Program-made: the position numbers and the translations under genes
From: Paenibacillus mangrovi
Lineage (GTDB): Bacteria; Bacillota; Bacilli; Paenibacillales; Paenibacillaceae
DNA length: 45,644 bases
Direction of reading: 5' to 3'
Assembly (NCBI RefSeq): GCF_022898935.1
Contig: NZ_JALIRP010000020.1
Coordinates: forward strand, 1-45,644
In this document: positions 1-7,790 of the stretch, in pieces
How the letters are laid out: every line of letters begins with the position of its first letter
Numbering within the stretch: position 1 is the first letter of the stretch
The notes under the pieces: generated by a model
The model's database searches: none
What the model saw: the letters and a program-made list of their open reading frames with translations, nothing else
Told to the model about the DNA's origin: nothing

Positions 1-119
1 TTACTCACCCGTCCGCCGCTAACCATCAGAGGAGCAAGCTCCTCATCAAGTCCGCTCGACTTGCATGTATTAGGCACGCCGCCAGCGTTCGTCCTGAGCC
101 AGGATCAAACTCTCCAAGA
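1..119 (-). rRNA. rrs: 16S rRNA, 5' end only (partial)
   Basis: Read on the minus strand, this carries the universal 16S start (GAGTTTGATCCTGGCTCAG) followed by the first variable stretch; the gene runs off the left edge. The mature 5' end should lie near 117-119 by comparison with other Bacillales. Its leader and promoter lie at about 120-335. It belongs to a different rRNA operon from the 5S at the right edge, since both point the same way. Confidence 0.97.
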
Positions 120-232
120 AAGTTTGTGACTCATTTTGAATCTGACGAGATTTAAATCTCATTTGCGCTCCACAGTTCGGGGACCGAACTGCTTTGCGTT
201 TTGACTTCATTGCTGAAGCCTGTATCTCACTC

Positions 233-255
233 GTTGTTCAGTTTTCAAAGATCAA
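233..255 (-). promoter_or_regulatory. rRNA leader boxA-like antitermination element
   Basis: The minus strand reads TGATCTTTGAAAACTGAACA, the motif found in Bacillales rRNA leaders and spacers that resembles boxA. It lies between the promoter and the 16S start, as expected for the site where Nus factors assemble. Identified by motif and position only. Confidence 0.75.
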
Positions 256-303
256 ATTCTTTCGTTTTCGTTACCGCTCGTTTAGCTCAGCAGCAACTCT
301 TAT

Positions 304-333
304 AATATATCATGTTGCCCAGCATTTCGTCAA
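304..333 (-). promoter_or_regulatory. rrn operon promoter (SigA type)
   Basis: On the minus strand a -35 TTGACG (328-333) is followed after 18 nt by a -10 TATATT (304-309). Predicted start is near 297, about 180 nt upstream of the 16S 5' end. AT-rich sequence upstream (334-360, T runs) could act as an UP element. The rest of the gene-free stretch 120-440 is rRNA leader and the bofA downstream region. Confidence 0.75.
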
Positions 334-440
334 GTACTTTTTTTAAATCTTTTTTTCTTACTTGCTTACCGGTCCGGCAAGCTTGTACCTTTTTGAAAGG
401 GGCGAGAATTAATTTACCATAGATTGAAGGTGTACGTCAA

Positions 441-707
441 CTACCCCATCAAAGAAATTTTCAAACTGTACAGAAGAGCCACTCCCGGAAGGCCGAGTAC
501 CATGACAGTTCCCACTGTTGTCGGATTTAACGGGATATAGACTTCCGGCATTAAGCCGGAGAAATTGACCAGATACAACCCCAGCGCTGCGAGCACCATA
601 TGCGTTCCAAAGGCCGTCAGCCAGCCAAACCCAATCTTCTTACGCACGATAATAAATAAGAGCAGCAGTAATGATACGATCATAACTCCCATAACGGCTA
701 ATCTCAT
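441..707 (-). CDS. bofA: Pro-sigma-K processing inhibitor BofA
   Basis: An 88-residue, strongly hydrophobic protein. Hydrophobic segments at about residues 3-22 and 30-50, plus a hydrophobic C-terminal half, fit the BofA family. BofA sits in the outer forespore membrane with SpoIVFA and holds the SpoIVFB protease inactive until the forespore signal arrives, so it times SigK activation in the mother cell. Family assignment rests on length, hydrophobicity pattern and location: as in B. subtilis it is the last gene after recR and yaaL and directly precedes an rRNA operon. A purine-rich RBS (AGGAGGGGA) precedes the ATG. It lies 35 nt after yaaL, so the two are probably co-transcribed. Confidence 0.9.
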   Translation of the reverse strand: MRLAVMGVMIVSLLLLLFIIVRKKIGFGWLTAFGTHMVLAALGLYLVNFSGLMPEVYIPLNPTTVGTVMVLGLPGVALLYSLKISLMG

Positions 708-742
708 GCTTTCCCCTCCTTTTATTCAATCCTGCCCGTTTC

Positions 743-1021
743 TCAAGCTTCCACTCTGAGGTGCACCGGCAGCTGTGCTCGATTAAGGCCTATCCGCTTA
801 GCCACTCTTAAGTTCATCTGATACTTCCGTTCCGCCGCCTCAAGCATATAAATCGCATAGTCGATCTGTTCCTCACCTTCTGCCTCTTCGAATAACATCC
901 TTGCCCGCTCCCACTCTGTCTGGGCCTTCCGCACGTCCATATAGACTTCCAGCTCTTCCTTCTGCTTCTCCTTAAGCTGCCATGCAGGTATTTTTGGCTC
1001 TTTACTGCGAAACCATGCCAT
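743..1021 (-). CDS. yaaL: YaaL family protein (DUF2508)
   Basis: A 92-residue charged, mostly helical protein rich in Glu, Lys, Arg and Ala, with few hydrophobic segments. It matches the B. subtilis YaaL family (DUF2508), whose function is unknown, by size, character and position between recR and bofA. The ATG at 1021 is preferred because an AGGAGGGGG ribosome-binding site lies 11 nt upstream. The longer reading from 1081 would place that RBS inside the gene. The dnaX-ebfC-recR unit is separated from it by a terminator (1107-1135), so yaaL-bofA probably has its own promoter, as expected if bofA is expressed in the mother cell. Confidence 0.82.
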   Translation of the reverse strand: MAWFRSKEPKIPAWQLKEKQKEELEVYMDVRKAQTEWERARMLFEEAEGEEQIDYAIYMLEAAERKYQMNLRVAKRIGLNRAQLPVHLRVEA

Positions 1022-1106
1022 ATGTAACGCCCCCTCCTGAAAATGGTGAAGTTTCATTTCGCGCTCTCCATTTTCATTCATACGGCTCGGGGGACAAACT
1101 TAGAAC

Positions 1107-1135
1107 AAAAAAAGGAAGCCCTGATCAGGACTTCC
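1107..1135 (-). terminator. Intrinsic terminator after recR
   Basis: Minus strand GGAAGTCCTGATCAGGGCTTCC hairpin (9 bp, one mismatch) followed by seven U. It ends the dnaX-ebfC-recR transcript before yaaL. Confidence 0.9.
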
Positions 1136-1163
1136 CTCTGCAGCTTGTATTCAACTAAAACAA

Positions 1164-1763
1164 TCAGTTTAATTGGCGCCGGCCTTCCAGAGCCTTGGAT
1201 AACGTTACTTCATCCGCATATTCCAAATCGCCGCCCACCGGCAATCCATGCGCAATCCGCGTGACAACGAGCTCAAACGGGCGTACAAGCCGTGAAATAT
1301 ACATCGCGGTCGCTTCGCCTTCAATGTTCGGATTCGTTGCCAAAATTAGCTCTTTTACGCGTTCATCGCTGAGGCGTGTCAGCAGCTCCTTTAGACGGAT
1401 GTCATCGGGTCCGATACCCTCCATTGGTGAAATGGCACCCTGAAGGACATGGTAATAGCCGTTGAACTCTTTGGTACGTTCCATGGCCACAAGATCTTTA
1501 GGATCTTGTACCACACAGATAACGGATGAATCGCGCGTTTTATCCTGGCAAATCCGGCAAGGGTCGGTATCTGTGATATTGCAGCAAACCGAGCAGTAGT
1601 GAAGATTGCGCTTCACGCTGACCAGTGCCTTGGCAAAATCAATGACGTCGTCTTCCTTCATATTCAGCACGTGAAAAGCCAGGCGGGCCGCAGTTTTCGG
1701 CCCAATGCCCGGCAGTCGTGTAAATGCGTCGATCAGCTTAGCGATCGGTTCGGGATAATACAA
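1164..1763 (-). CDS. recR: Recombination mediator protein RecR
   Basis: A 199-residue protein matching RecR over its full length. With RecO it loads RecA onto SSB-coated single-stranded DNA during gap repair. Visible features are the N-terminal helix-hairpin-helix (LPGIGPKTAARLAFHVL, residues 18-34), the four-Cys zinc motif (CSVCCN...CRICQ, residues 57-72) and the Toprim domain with the ATNPNIEGEATA stretch. The start is TTG at 1763 with a GGAGAGG ribosome-binding site 9 nt upstream, and the resulting N-terminus (MYYPEPIAKLID) aligns with B. subtilis RecR. It lies 27 nt after ebfC and ends in the terminator at 1107-1135. Confidence 0.97.
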   Translation of the reverse strand: MYYPEPIAKLIDAFTRLPGIGPKTAARLAFHVLNMKEDDVIDFAKALVSVKRNLHYCSVCCNITDTDPCRICQDKTRDSSVICVVQDPKDLVAMERTKEFNGYYHVLQGAISPMEGIGPDDIRLKELLTRLSDERVKELILATNPNIEGEATAMYISRLVRPFELVVTRIAHGLPVGGDLEYADEVTLSKALEGRRQLN

Positions 1764-1790
1764 AACGCGGACCTCTCCTTCAGCTCTAAA

Positions 1791-2102
1791 TTAGAATAGG
1801 CCCGGGATTTTCATTCCGCCTGTAAATTTGCCCATATCTGCATTGGCAATGTCATCAGCTTTAGTCAACGCGTCGTTAACAGCTGTTATAACAAGATCCT
1901 GCAGCATTTCTACGTCTTCTGGATCAACGGCTTCCGGTTTGATGGTAATGGACAGCAATTTTTTGTGGCCGTTCACTTCTACGGTTACCACGCCGCCACC
2001 GGAGCTGCCTTCAACCTTTTTGTCAGCGAGAGCTTCTTGAGCTTTCAGCATTTGCTCCTGCATTTTTTTCACTTGTTTCATCATTTGGTTCATATTATTC
2101 AT
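1791..2102 (-). CDS. ebfC: YbaB/EbfC family nucleoid-associated protein (YaaK)
   Basis: A 103-residue protein opening with a Met/Gln/Lys-rich helix (residues 1-30, MNNMNQMMKQVKKMQEQM), followed by a Gly-rich turn (GSSGGGVVTVEVNGH) and a beta/alpha core. This is the pattern of the YbaB/EbfC dimeric DNA-binding family, the YaaK protein of B. subtilis. These proteins bind DNA with little sequence specificity and are nearly always encoded between dnaX and recR, as here. The RBS AGAGGAG lies 8 nt before the ATG. There is a 46-nt gap after dnaX. Confidence 0.95.
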   Translation of the reverse strand: MNNMNQMMKQVKKMQEQMLKAQEALADKKVEGSSGGGVVTVEVNGHKKLLSITIKPEAVDPEDVEMLQDLVITAVNDALTKADDIANADMGKFTGGMKIPGLF

Positions 2103-2148
2103 ACGTATCGTCTCCTCTTAGGCTTATTGGGGTGCACTTACGTGCGGA

Positions 2149-3900
2149 TCAATCCTTTATGATCACGAGATCTTCTCCAAAAATGTGGAGTGCCTCATCA
2201 ATCCATGGCTTTGCGTTTGGGTCCTTGCCTTCATCATGCTCATGCTCGAGCTTCAATTCCTCTTTTTGCTGGGTTCCGGCACCCTCAAGCGCCGCAGCCC
2301 AATCCTTCTGCATCATGGTAACCAGATGATAAGGCTTGCCGAGCTTATCGTGGAGCACGCTTTCGATGACCTGTTTGTTCGCAGGTTTCTCCGTCGTTTC
2401 GCGGTGGATATTGTTTTTAAAAGCTACCAAAACAGCATCCTCAAGCACCGATACCGGATCCCCGTCCATAAACCAGGCGTGAACCGTAACTTTCTCTTCC
2501 TTGACCCCCTGAAGAACCTGTCCCCATTGCCGCTGTACTTCCACAAACTCTGGACTGCTCTTTTGAGCGAGGAACTGTTCCATATTCGGCGGTATTTTGG
2601 CCGCAGAGGATACCCTCGGCGCCGGAGCACTATGAGATGATCGAGCGGATCCCCCAGATGAAGCTCCGGAAGGCACTGAGCCGGATTGAATGAGCTTCTC
2701 CAGCTTCTTCTCCAGCGCGGCAACCTGCCGCTTAAGCTGATTCACCTCAGCGGAGTCTGCAGGTGCTGCAGCCTGATGCTGCTGCGTCTGCTGCTGATCC
2801 ATCCCTGAAGCTCCCTGCGGAATACCGCACAGCTTCAAAAGCGCCACTTCAAACAGTGTTTGCGGTTGGGAAGCATATTTCATTTCACTTTGGTAGTGGT
2901 TCAAGGTGTCGATCATATGGAACAACTGCTGTTTTGAAAAGGAAGCAGCCATCTCCTTGTATTCCTCCGGATGCAGCACCCGGTCCGTCAGTTTGTCAGC
3001 ATTCGGAATCATTTGAATCATGAGAAGGTCGCGGAAATAGTATAGAAGGTTCTCCATGCATTTATCGGCACTTTTGCCCTCCTGCATAAAGTCTTCCACC
3101 ATTTGGAGCACAAGACCCGCGTCACCCTTATGAATAGCTCCCGCCAGTCTGCCAAACTGCTCAGAGGGAATTCCCCCGGTCATGCTCAGCACCTGTTCAT
3201 AGGATACATGACCACCTGTAAAAGATGCAATCTGATCCAGTATGCTTAAGGCATCCCGCATACCGCCATCCGATAATCGGGCTATATATTGAAGAGCCTC
3301 ATTATCAGCTTCCATTCCCTCTTCCTGCGCGATTTGCCGAAGCCGCTGCGTCTGCTCTTCCAAGGAAACCCTGCGGAAGTCAAAACGCTGGCAGCGCGAA
3401 ATAATGGTCGCCGGAAGCTTATGAGGTTCCGTTGTTGCCAGAATAAACATCACATGCGGAGGCGGCTCCTCCAATGTCTTCAGTAGCGCGTTAAACGCTT
3501 CTGTCGTCAGCATATGCACTTCGTCAATAATATACACCTTTTGTCTAACTTCCGTCGGCGCATACTTTACCTTCTCACGCAAATCGCGAATCTCTTCCAC
3601 GCCCCGGTTCGAAGCGGCATCGATCTCCTGTACGTCCATGACAGCACCGGCCGTAATTCTGCGGCAGGACTCACATTCGTTGCAGGGCTCAGCTGCCGGG
3701 CCCCTTTCGCAGTTGACGGCTTTGGCCAAGACCTTAGCAGCAGTTGTCTTGCCGGTTCCGCGCGGACCGCTGAACAGGTATGCATGGGAAACCCGCTGTT
3801 CGCGAATGGCGTTCTGCAGTGTCTGAATAATATGCTGTTGTCCAACCATGTCCTGAAACGACTGCGGCCGCCAGGCACGGTAGAGCGCTATATGTTTCAC
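2149..3900 (-). CDS. dnaX: DNA polymerase III subunits gamma/tau
   Basis: Clamp-loader ATPase that links the replicative polymerase, helicase and sliding-clamp loading. Features from the chosen start: N-terminal LYRAWRPQSF signature, Walker A GPRGTGKT (about residues 45-52), a four-Cys zinc module (CERGP...CNECESC), the DEVH Walker B box, the SRCQRF arginine-finger region, and a Pro/Ser/Ala-rich linker before the tau-specific C-terminal domain. The start is set at GTG 3900, giving 583 aa, because a GAAAGAGGG ribosome-binding site sits just upstream; the ATG nine codons earlier lacks one. I saw no obvious slippery heptamer that would make a short gamma form. The ffs gene lies upstream, as in B. 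subtilis. Confidence 0.96.
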   Translation of the reverse strand: MKHIALYRAWRPQSFQDMVGQQHIIQTLQNAIREQRVSHAYLFSGPRGTGKTTAAKVLAKAVNCERGPAAEPCNECESCRRITAGAVMDVQEIDAASNRGVEEIRDLREKVKYAPTEVRQKVYIIDEVHMLTTEAFNALLKTLEEPPPHVMFILATTEPHKLPATIISRCQRFDFRRVSLEEQTQRLRQIAQEEGMEADNEALQYIARLSDGGMRDALSILDQIASFTGGHVSYEQVLSMTGGIPSEQFGRLAGAIHKGDAGLVLQMVEDFMQEGKSADKCMENLLYYFRDLLMIQMIPNADKLTDRVLHPEEYKEMAASFSKQQLFHMIDTLNHYQSEMKYASQPQTLFEVALLKLCGIPQGASGMDQQQTQQHQAAAPADSAEVNQLKRQVAALEKKLEKLIQSGSVPSGASSGGSARSSHSAPAPRVSSAAKIPPNMEQFLAQKSSPEFVEVQRQWGQVLQGVKEEKVTVHAWFMDGDPVSVLEDAVLVAFKNNIHRETTEKPANKQVIESVLHDKLGKPYHLVTMMQKDWAAALEGAGTQQKEELKLEHEHDEGKDPNAKPWIDEALHIFGEDLVIIKD

Positions 3901-4071
3901 TTCGCTATACCCTCTTTCAACTTCCACTTACGCGTGCGTTCGTCGCTTATTCATTATACTATAATCCAGCGCTATACAAAACGTCTACGCGCTATCGATG
4001 TATTCGCTTTTTTTAACAATTGGGCCATTCCATTCTCGCGGAACACTCATAGGCCGTATTGTGGACAACAA

Positions 4072-4108
4072 AATAAAAAGCACCCTTGCCCCTTCGGACA
4101 AAGATGCT
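4072..4108 (-). terminator. Intrinsic terminator of ffs
   Basis: Minus strand stem AGCATCTTTGTCC / GGGGCAAGGGTGCT closed by a CGAA-type loop (two G-U/mismatch positions), followed by TTTTTATTTT. It lies about 20 nt past the 3' end of the SRP RNA. Confidence 0.8.
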
Positions 4109-4127
4109 GATATTTTATCATATGTAA

Positions 4128-4399
4128 TACCGTGCACCTGTTATTGATAATTGCGATCCAAGCGGCACCCCTGAGTAACAACTCGGGCTAGGCTACCCTC
4201 CGGCACAAGAGCGGGCTTGCTTATGGCTGCTTCCTTCCGGACCTGACCAGGTTCACAAGTGCTCATTGCGGAGGACCCAACCGTCAACATTGCACGCAGG
4301 GACCAGACCTCACATCGACAAAACCTCTAACAGGAATTCAACCTCGCTATAGCGGATTGCGAGTTACAGGGCACCGCTACCTCCCCGTCTAGCACGGCA
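4128..4399 (-). ncRNA. ffs: Signal recognition particle RNA (large Bacillus type, scRNA)
   Basis: The minus strand contains the SRP domain IV core GGTCAGGTCCGGAAGGAAGCAGCC, the Ffh-binding tetraloop region, plus conserved Alu-domain sequences near the 5' end (GCGGTGCCCTGTAAC) and 3' side (GGGTGCCGC). The 5' CCGTGC and 3' GCACGG arms can pair to close the molecule. Total length of about 272 nt matches the 6S-like Bacillus scRNA rather than the short E. coli 4.5S form. It directs ribosomes making membrane and secreted proteins to the membrane with Ffh. Ends are estimated from the closing stem and promoter, within a few bases. Confidence 0.95.
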
Positions 4400-4405
4400 A
4401 GGAAT

Positions 4406-4434
4406 AGTATAGTTCATTTCAAGGCAAAGTGCAA
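4406..4434 (-). promoter_or_regulatory. ffs promoter (SigA type)
   Basis: Minus strand TTGCAC (4429-4434), 17-nt spacer, TATACT (4406-4411). The predicted start at about 4399 coincides with the SRP RNA 5' end. Between here and the rpmE terminator (4435-4562) I see nothing. Confidence 0.75.
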
Positions 4435-4562
4435 CCCACACCAAAAGTTGGCTGCAGAAACGTCTGTCGGTGCACTCAGTACGCAGCTTTCCCGCTGTTC
4501 GCTTACAATTTATTTGAAAAATCAGGAAGCCCCCAACTTCGAAACCGAGCCTTTCCCAGACA

Positions 4563-4598
4563 GAAAAAACCCCCTGTTCGCGAAACGAACAAGGGGTT
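4563..4598 (-). terminator. Intrinsic terminator after rpmE
   Basis: Minus strand CCCCTTGTTCG / CGAACAGGGG hairpin followed by a TTTTTT tract. Confidence 0.92.
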
Positions 4599-4611
4599 GG
4601 TTGTATACGTA

Positions 4612-4809
4612 TTAGATACCGTATTTCTTCTTAAATCTATCAACACGGCCGCCGGCATCCAGGAATTTCTGTTTGCCCGTAAAGAATGGATGGCAGTTGG
4701 AGCAAATCTCAACGCGCAGATCTTCTTTAATGGAACCTGTTTCGAACGTATTGCCGCAAGCACATGTTACGGTAGTTACGTGGTATTTTGGTTGAATTTC
4801 TTGTTTCAT
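4612..4809 (-). CDS. rpmE: 50S ribosomal protein L31, zinc-binding (C+) type
   Basis: A 65-residue L31 that forms the bridge between the large subunit and the 30S head. It keeps the zinc ligands of the C+ type (CACG near residue 17 and CSNCH near residue 36) and the family signature HPFFTGKQ plus GGRVDRF near the C-terminus. The ATG at 4809 is chosen because an AGAGGTG ribosome-binding site ends 6 nt upstream; a GTG at 4818 falls inside that RBS. It is downstream of rho and the radical SAM gene, but has its own strong promoter at 4874-4902 and a terminator right after it. Confidence 0.96.
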   Translation of the reverse strand: MKQEIQPKYHVTTVTCACGNTFETGSIKEDLRVEICSNCHPFFTGKQKFLDAGGRVDRFKKKYGI

Positions 4810-4873
4810 GTCTTTCACCTCTTTTTGCCCTGAGTCTCATGCGTACACAGAGTTATAATGACACAATACATAT

Positions 4874-4902
4874 ATTATAACAGGGACAAATACAATAATC
4901 AA
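4874..4902 (-). promoter_or_regulatory. rpmE promoter (SigA type)
   Basis: Minus strand TTGATT (4897-4902), 17-nt spacer, TATAAT (4874-4879), giving a leader of about 58 nt before the rpmE ATG. It lies between the radical SAM stop codon and rpmE, so rpmE can be transcribed independently of rho. Confidence 0.75.
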
Positions 4903-4920
4903 CGAATTGCTCAAAAACTG

Positions 4921-6201
4921 TCAATCCCGCGCAAGTATAGGCTTTTTAGGACGTCTCATGCCCTCTGGTGGTACATGGGTATAAGAACCAATTACGACAT
5001 CCGGCAGCTCGGCCTGGAAGATCTCAATCATTTGCTTCATCCCGAGGATCTCACCTTTAGCAGGCGGAATCAATTCCAGATAGCTCTCCGGATCAATATT
5101 CAAGTTACGCATCTGGATCAATTTCAGACCTGTGCGGCGCACAAACTCCACCATGGCCTCAATTTCTTCCTCACGGTCCGTAACGCCCGGGAAAATGAGG
5201 TAGTTAATGGACGTATACACCCCTTGATCCGAGGCATACTTTAAGGACTTCTCCACATTGGCGAGCGTGTACTTACGCGGCTTGTAATAAGCGTTGTAAT
5301 GATCATCGAGCGCACTGATCGTGCTAACGCGCATCAAATCAAGACCGGCATCAACAATCCCCCGGATAAAATCGGTCAAACCTGCATTGGTGTTGATATT
5401 GATGTAACCCATATCGGTAATGGAACGCACCTCGCGCATGGCTTCAATAATAATCTTGGCCTGTGTGGACGGTTCGCCTTCACAGCCTTGTCCGAAGCTA
5501 ATGATCGATTCCGGTGTTTTCAGATGCTCCAGCATGATCTGGACCAGCTCTTCCACCTTGGGCTTGAAATTCATACGTGTCTGAGGCGCGACAAAGCCGC
5601 TGTCATCCGGCTGCTCAGAAATACAGCCAAAACAGCCCGCGTTACAAGAATAAGACACCGGGACGGCCCCTTCCCAGCGATTCAGGAAGGTGTTCGAAGC
5701 GGTAAGGCATTCATAGCCAAGGGCACAATTGGATAAATGCTCGTACAGCCGATTATCCGGGTACTTCTGGGTCAATTGTTTTACGCCCAGCTTCAACTCA
5801 TTCAGATCGCAATTAAGTGGATTCCATTTCTCCGGATCATCCGAAAGACGCGCGGTTGTATAGAAACGGCCGTCCTTCCATACCACTGCGGAATATCCGA
5901 ACAGCGGCAGTTTGTATTCCTTATCTGTCTTCACATAGCCGGGCAGACACAGCCGGGTAAAACCTTGTGGAAGAAGCGCCCCTACGGCTTGAGCATCCCC
6001 CGGCATCGACATCATCTCCCCGGTTTCGGGATCCATGCCGATTGCCCGCGTGTTAGGAAGTCCCACGAGCGTGGCTCCATCAGGTAGCGGAATCAGTTCA
6101 TCCTCCAAGATTTCCACGATCATATCACCGCTTCGGGCAAGCCCGTAGAGCGATGGATGATCGAATACATTGCCTTTTTCATCTGCATACACCAGGTACA
6201 T
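4921..6201 (-). CDS. Radical SAM protein of unknown function
   Basis: A 426-residue protein with the radical SAM iron-sulfur motif CNAGCFGC (CxxxCxxC; Cys186, Cys190, Cys193). A GQGCEGEP segment follows, in the place where SAM-binding Gly/Glu residues of the TIM-barrel core are expected. The 180 residues before the cluster are not a domain I recognise; they contain two extra cysteines (159, 165) and a beta-rich start. The C-terminus has no obvious extra cluster motif. No precursor peptide or cofactor-pathway gene lies nearby, so the substrate is unknown. It lies 28 nt downstream of rho with RBS AGAGGAG 7 nt before the ATG, and is probably co-transcribed with rho. I am sure of the superfamily but not of any function. 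Confidence 0.85.
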   Translation of the reverse strand: MYLVYADEKGNVFDHPSLYGLARSGDMIVEILEDELIPLPDGATLVGLPNTRAIGMDPETGEMMSMPGDAQAVGALLPQGFTRLCLPGYVKTDKEYKLPLFGYSAVVWKDGRFYTTARLSDDPEKWNPLNCDLNELKLGVKQLTQKYPDNRLYEHLSNCALGYECLTASNTFLNRWEGAVPVSYSCNAGCFGCISEQPDDSGFVAPQTRMNFKPKVEELVQIMLEHLKTPESIISFGQGCEGEPSTQAKIIIEAMREVRSITDMGYININTNAGLTDFIRGIVDAGLDLMRVSTISALDDHYNAYYKPRKYTLANVEKSLKYASDQGVYTSINYLIFPGVTDREEEIEAMVEFVRRTGLKLIQMRNLNIDPESYLELIPPAKGEILGMKQMIEIFQAELPDVVIGSYTHVPPEGMRRPKKPILARD

Positions 6202-6229
6202 GATGTTTCTCCTCTTTGTTCGTAAAAGT

Positions 6230-7573
6230 TTAAGTCAGCGGTACAGATGCGGCAGCAGGTCTTGATGTCCGGCGGTTGCCACTGCTGCTGTTGCTGCTGG
6301 TGGTTCCTTTGCCGTTTCCGTTACCTACGCTGCTGACATCAAAGGATGCCAAAAATTCCGCATTGGTCTTGCAATCACGCAGCTTCTTTAAGAAGCCTTC
6401 TACAAAATCAGCTGATTCATTCATATTTTTACGGATCGCCCAAATGGTATCCAGTTCTTCCTTCGTTAACAGCACTTCTTCGCGGCGCGTTCCTGAGCGC
6501 CGGATATCGATCGCAGGGAAAATACGGCGTTCCGCCAATTTACGGTCCAGATGAAGCTCCATGTTGCCTGTTCCTTTGAATTCCTCATAAATGATGTCAT
6601 CCATCCGGGAACCGGTATCAATCAGCGCCGTTGCCAGAATTGTCAGGCTGCCGCCCTCCTCCACGTTCCGGGCTGAACCGAAAAAGCGCTTCGGACGGTG
6701 GAATGCAGCCGGGTCGATACCGCCGCTCAGCGTGCGTCCGGACGGTGGAATGACCAAGTTGTAGGCACGTGCCAGACGGGTAATACTATCCATCAGAATG
6801 ACAACATCTTTCTTATGCTCTACCAGACGAAGTGCACGCTCCAAAACAAGCTCCGCCACTTTGATATGGTTCTCCGGTAGTTCGTCGAATGTTGAAGCAA
6901 CCACTTCTCCTTTAACGGAACGCTGCATATCCGTCACTTCTTCAGGACGTTCGTCAATAAGCAGTACAAAAAGTTCAATTTCGGGATTGTTGGTAGAGAT
7001 GCTGTTGGCAATTTCTTTTAAGAGGAGCGTTTTACCTGCTTTCGGAGGTGCAACGATCAAACCGCGCTGTCCTAAACCGACGGGAGCGAGCAAATCCATG
7101 ATTCGGGTAGACAAATGGTTAGGGGATGTTTCAAGCACGAGTTTCTTTTGCGGATAGAGAGGTGTGAGTGCAGGGAAGTGAAGGCGTTCCGCGGCTGTTT
7201 CCGGGCTTTCACCATTGACCGCATTAACCTGCAGCAAACCGAAATATCGTTCATTTTCCTTCGGCGTCCGGCATTTCCCCGAGACCAGATCCCCTGTCCT
7301 GAGATCAAACTTGCGAATCTGTGAAGCTGAGATGTAAATATCCTCGGTACTTGGCAGGTAATTGATAGGACGCAGGAAGCCGTACCCTTCAGGGAGGATC
7401 TCCAGAACACCCTCCATGAACATGAGTCCGCTATGCTCCGCCTGTGCTCTTAAGATGGCAAAAATCAGCTCTTTTTTCTTCAACTGGCCGTAGTACGGGA
7501 TCTGATACTTCTTGGCAAGCTTGTACAGATCGGTCAGCTTCATTTCTTCCAAATCGGCAATTTGTAAATCCAT
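6230..7573 (-). CDS. rho: Transcription termination factor Rho
   Basis: A 447-residue hexameric RNA helicase/translocase that ends untranslated transcripts. Domains in order: N-terminal Rho_N helix bundle (residues 5-45, LTDLYKLAKKYQIP), the cold-shock-like RNA-binding domain with EGYGFLR (residues 62-68) and the ATPase core with Walker A APPKAGKT (residues 175-182), followed by DERPEEVTDM and the Q/R-loop region. The last 40 residues are a low-complexity Gly/Asn/Ser tail, longer than in B. subtilis Rho. The ATG at 7573 has an AGGTGG ribosome-binding site 7 nt upstream. It follows murA by 217 nt; that gap contains an inverted repeat (7706-7782). Confidence 0.97.
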   Translation of the reverse strand: MDLQIADLEEMKLTDLYKLAKKYQIPYYGQLKKKELIFAILRAQAEHSGLMFMEGVLEILPEGYGFLRPINYLPSTEDIYISASQIRKFDLRTGDLVSGKCRTPKENERYFGLLQVNAVNGESPETAAERLHFPALTPLYPQKKLVLETSPNHLSTRIMDLLAPVGLGQRGLIVAPPKAGKTLLLKEIANSISTNNPEIELFVLLIDERPEEVTDMQRSVKGEVVASTFDELPENHIKVAELVLERALRLVEHKKDVVILMDSITRLARAYNLVIPPSGRTLSGGIDPAAFHRPKRFFGSARNVEEGGSLTILATALIDTGSRMDDIIYEEFKGTGNMELHLDRKLAERRIFPAIDIRRSGTRREEVLLTKEELDTIWAIRKNMNESADFVEGFLKKLRDCKTNAEFLASFDVSSVGNGNGKGTTSSNSSSGNRRTSRPAAASVPLT

Positions 7574-7705
7574 GTAATAACCACCTATTCAATTTTATAA
7601 GTCCTCAGTCGAACGTTAAGCTTTTTATGTTTCTATAAGTCTATGAGAAAAACGTCTATTGACGTAAATCTTGAAAAATCCTTATTAGAATAGCATTACC
7701 CAAAT

Positions 7706-7782
7706 GAGAAGGAGATATGCAGTTTTATTGCAAAATAGTTATTTCGACTACAAAACGTAAAAATGCATAATCCCCTTCTGCA
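7706..7782 (-). repeat. Long imperfect inverted repeat in the murA-rho gap (rho leader)
   Basis: Arms at 7706-7721 (GAGAAGGAGATATGCA) and 7764-7782 (TGCATAATCCCCTTCTGCA) can pair over about 16 positions with one bulge and one mismatch, across a 42-nt AT-rich loop. The downstream-facing arm can also fold on itself (ATGCA/TGCAT) ahead of TTTTT, giving a weak terminator for murA. It may therefore be the murA terminator, a regulatory structure in the rho leader, or both. Confidence 0.5.
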
Positions 7783-7790
7783 TTACATTC

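Noticed and set aside
4429..4833. 134-residue plus-strand frame over rpmE
   Set aside because: Antisense shadow of rpmE and its terminator.
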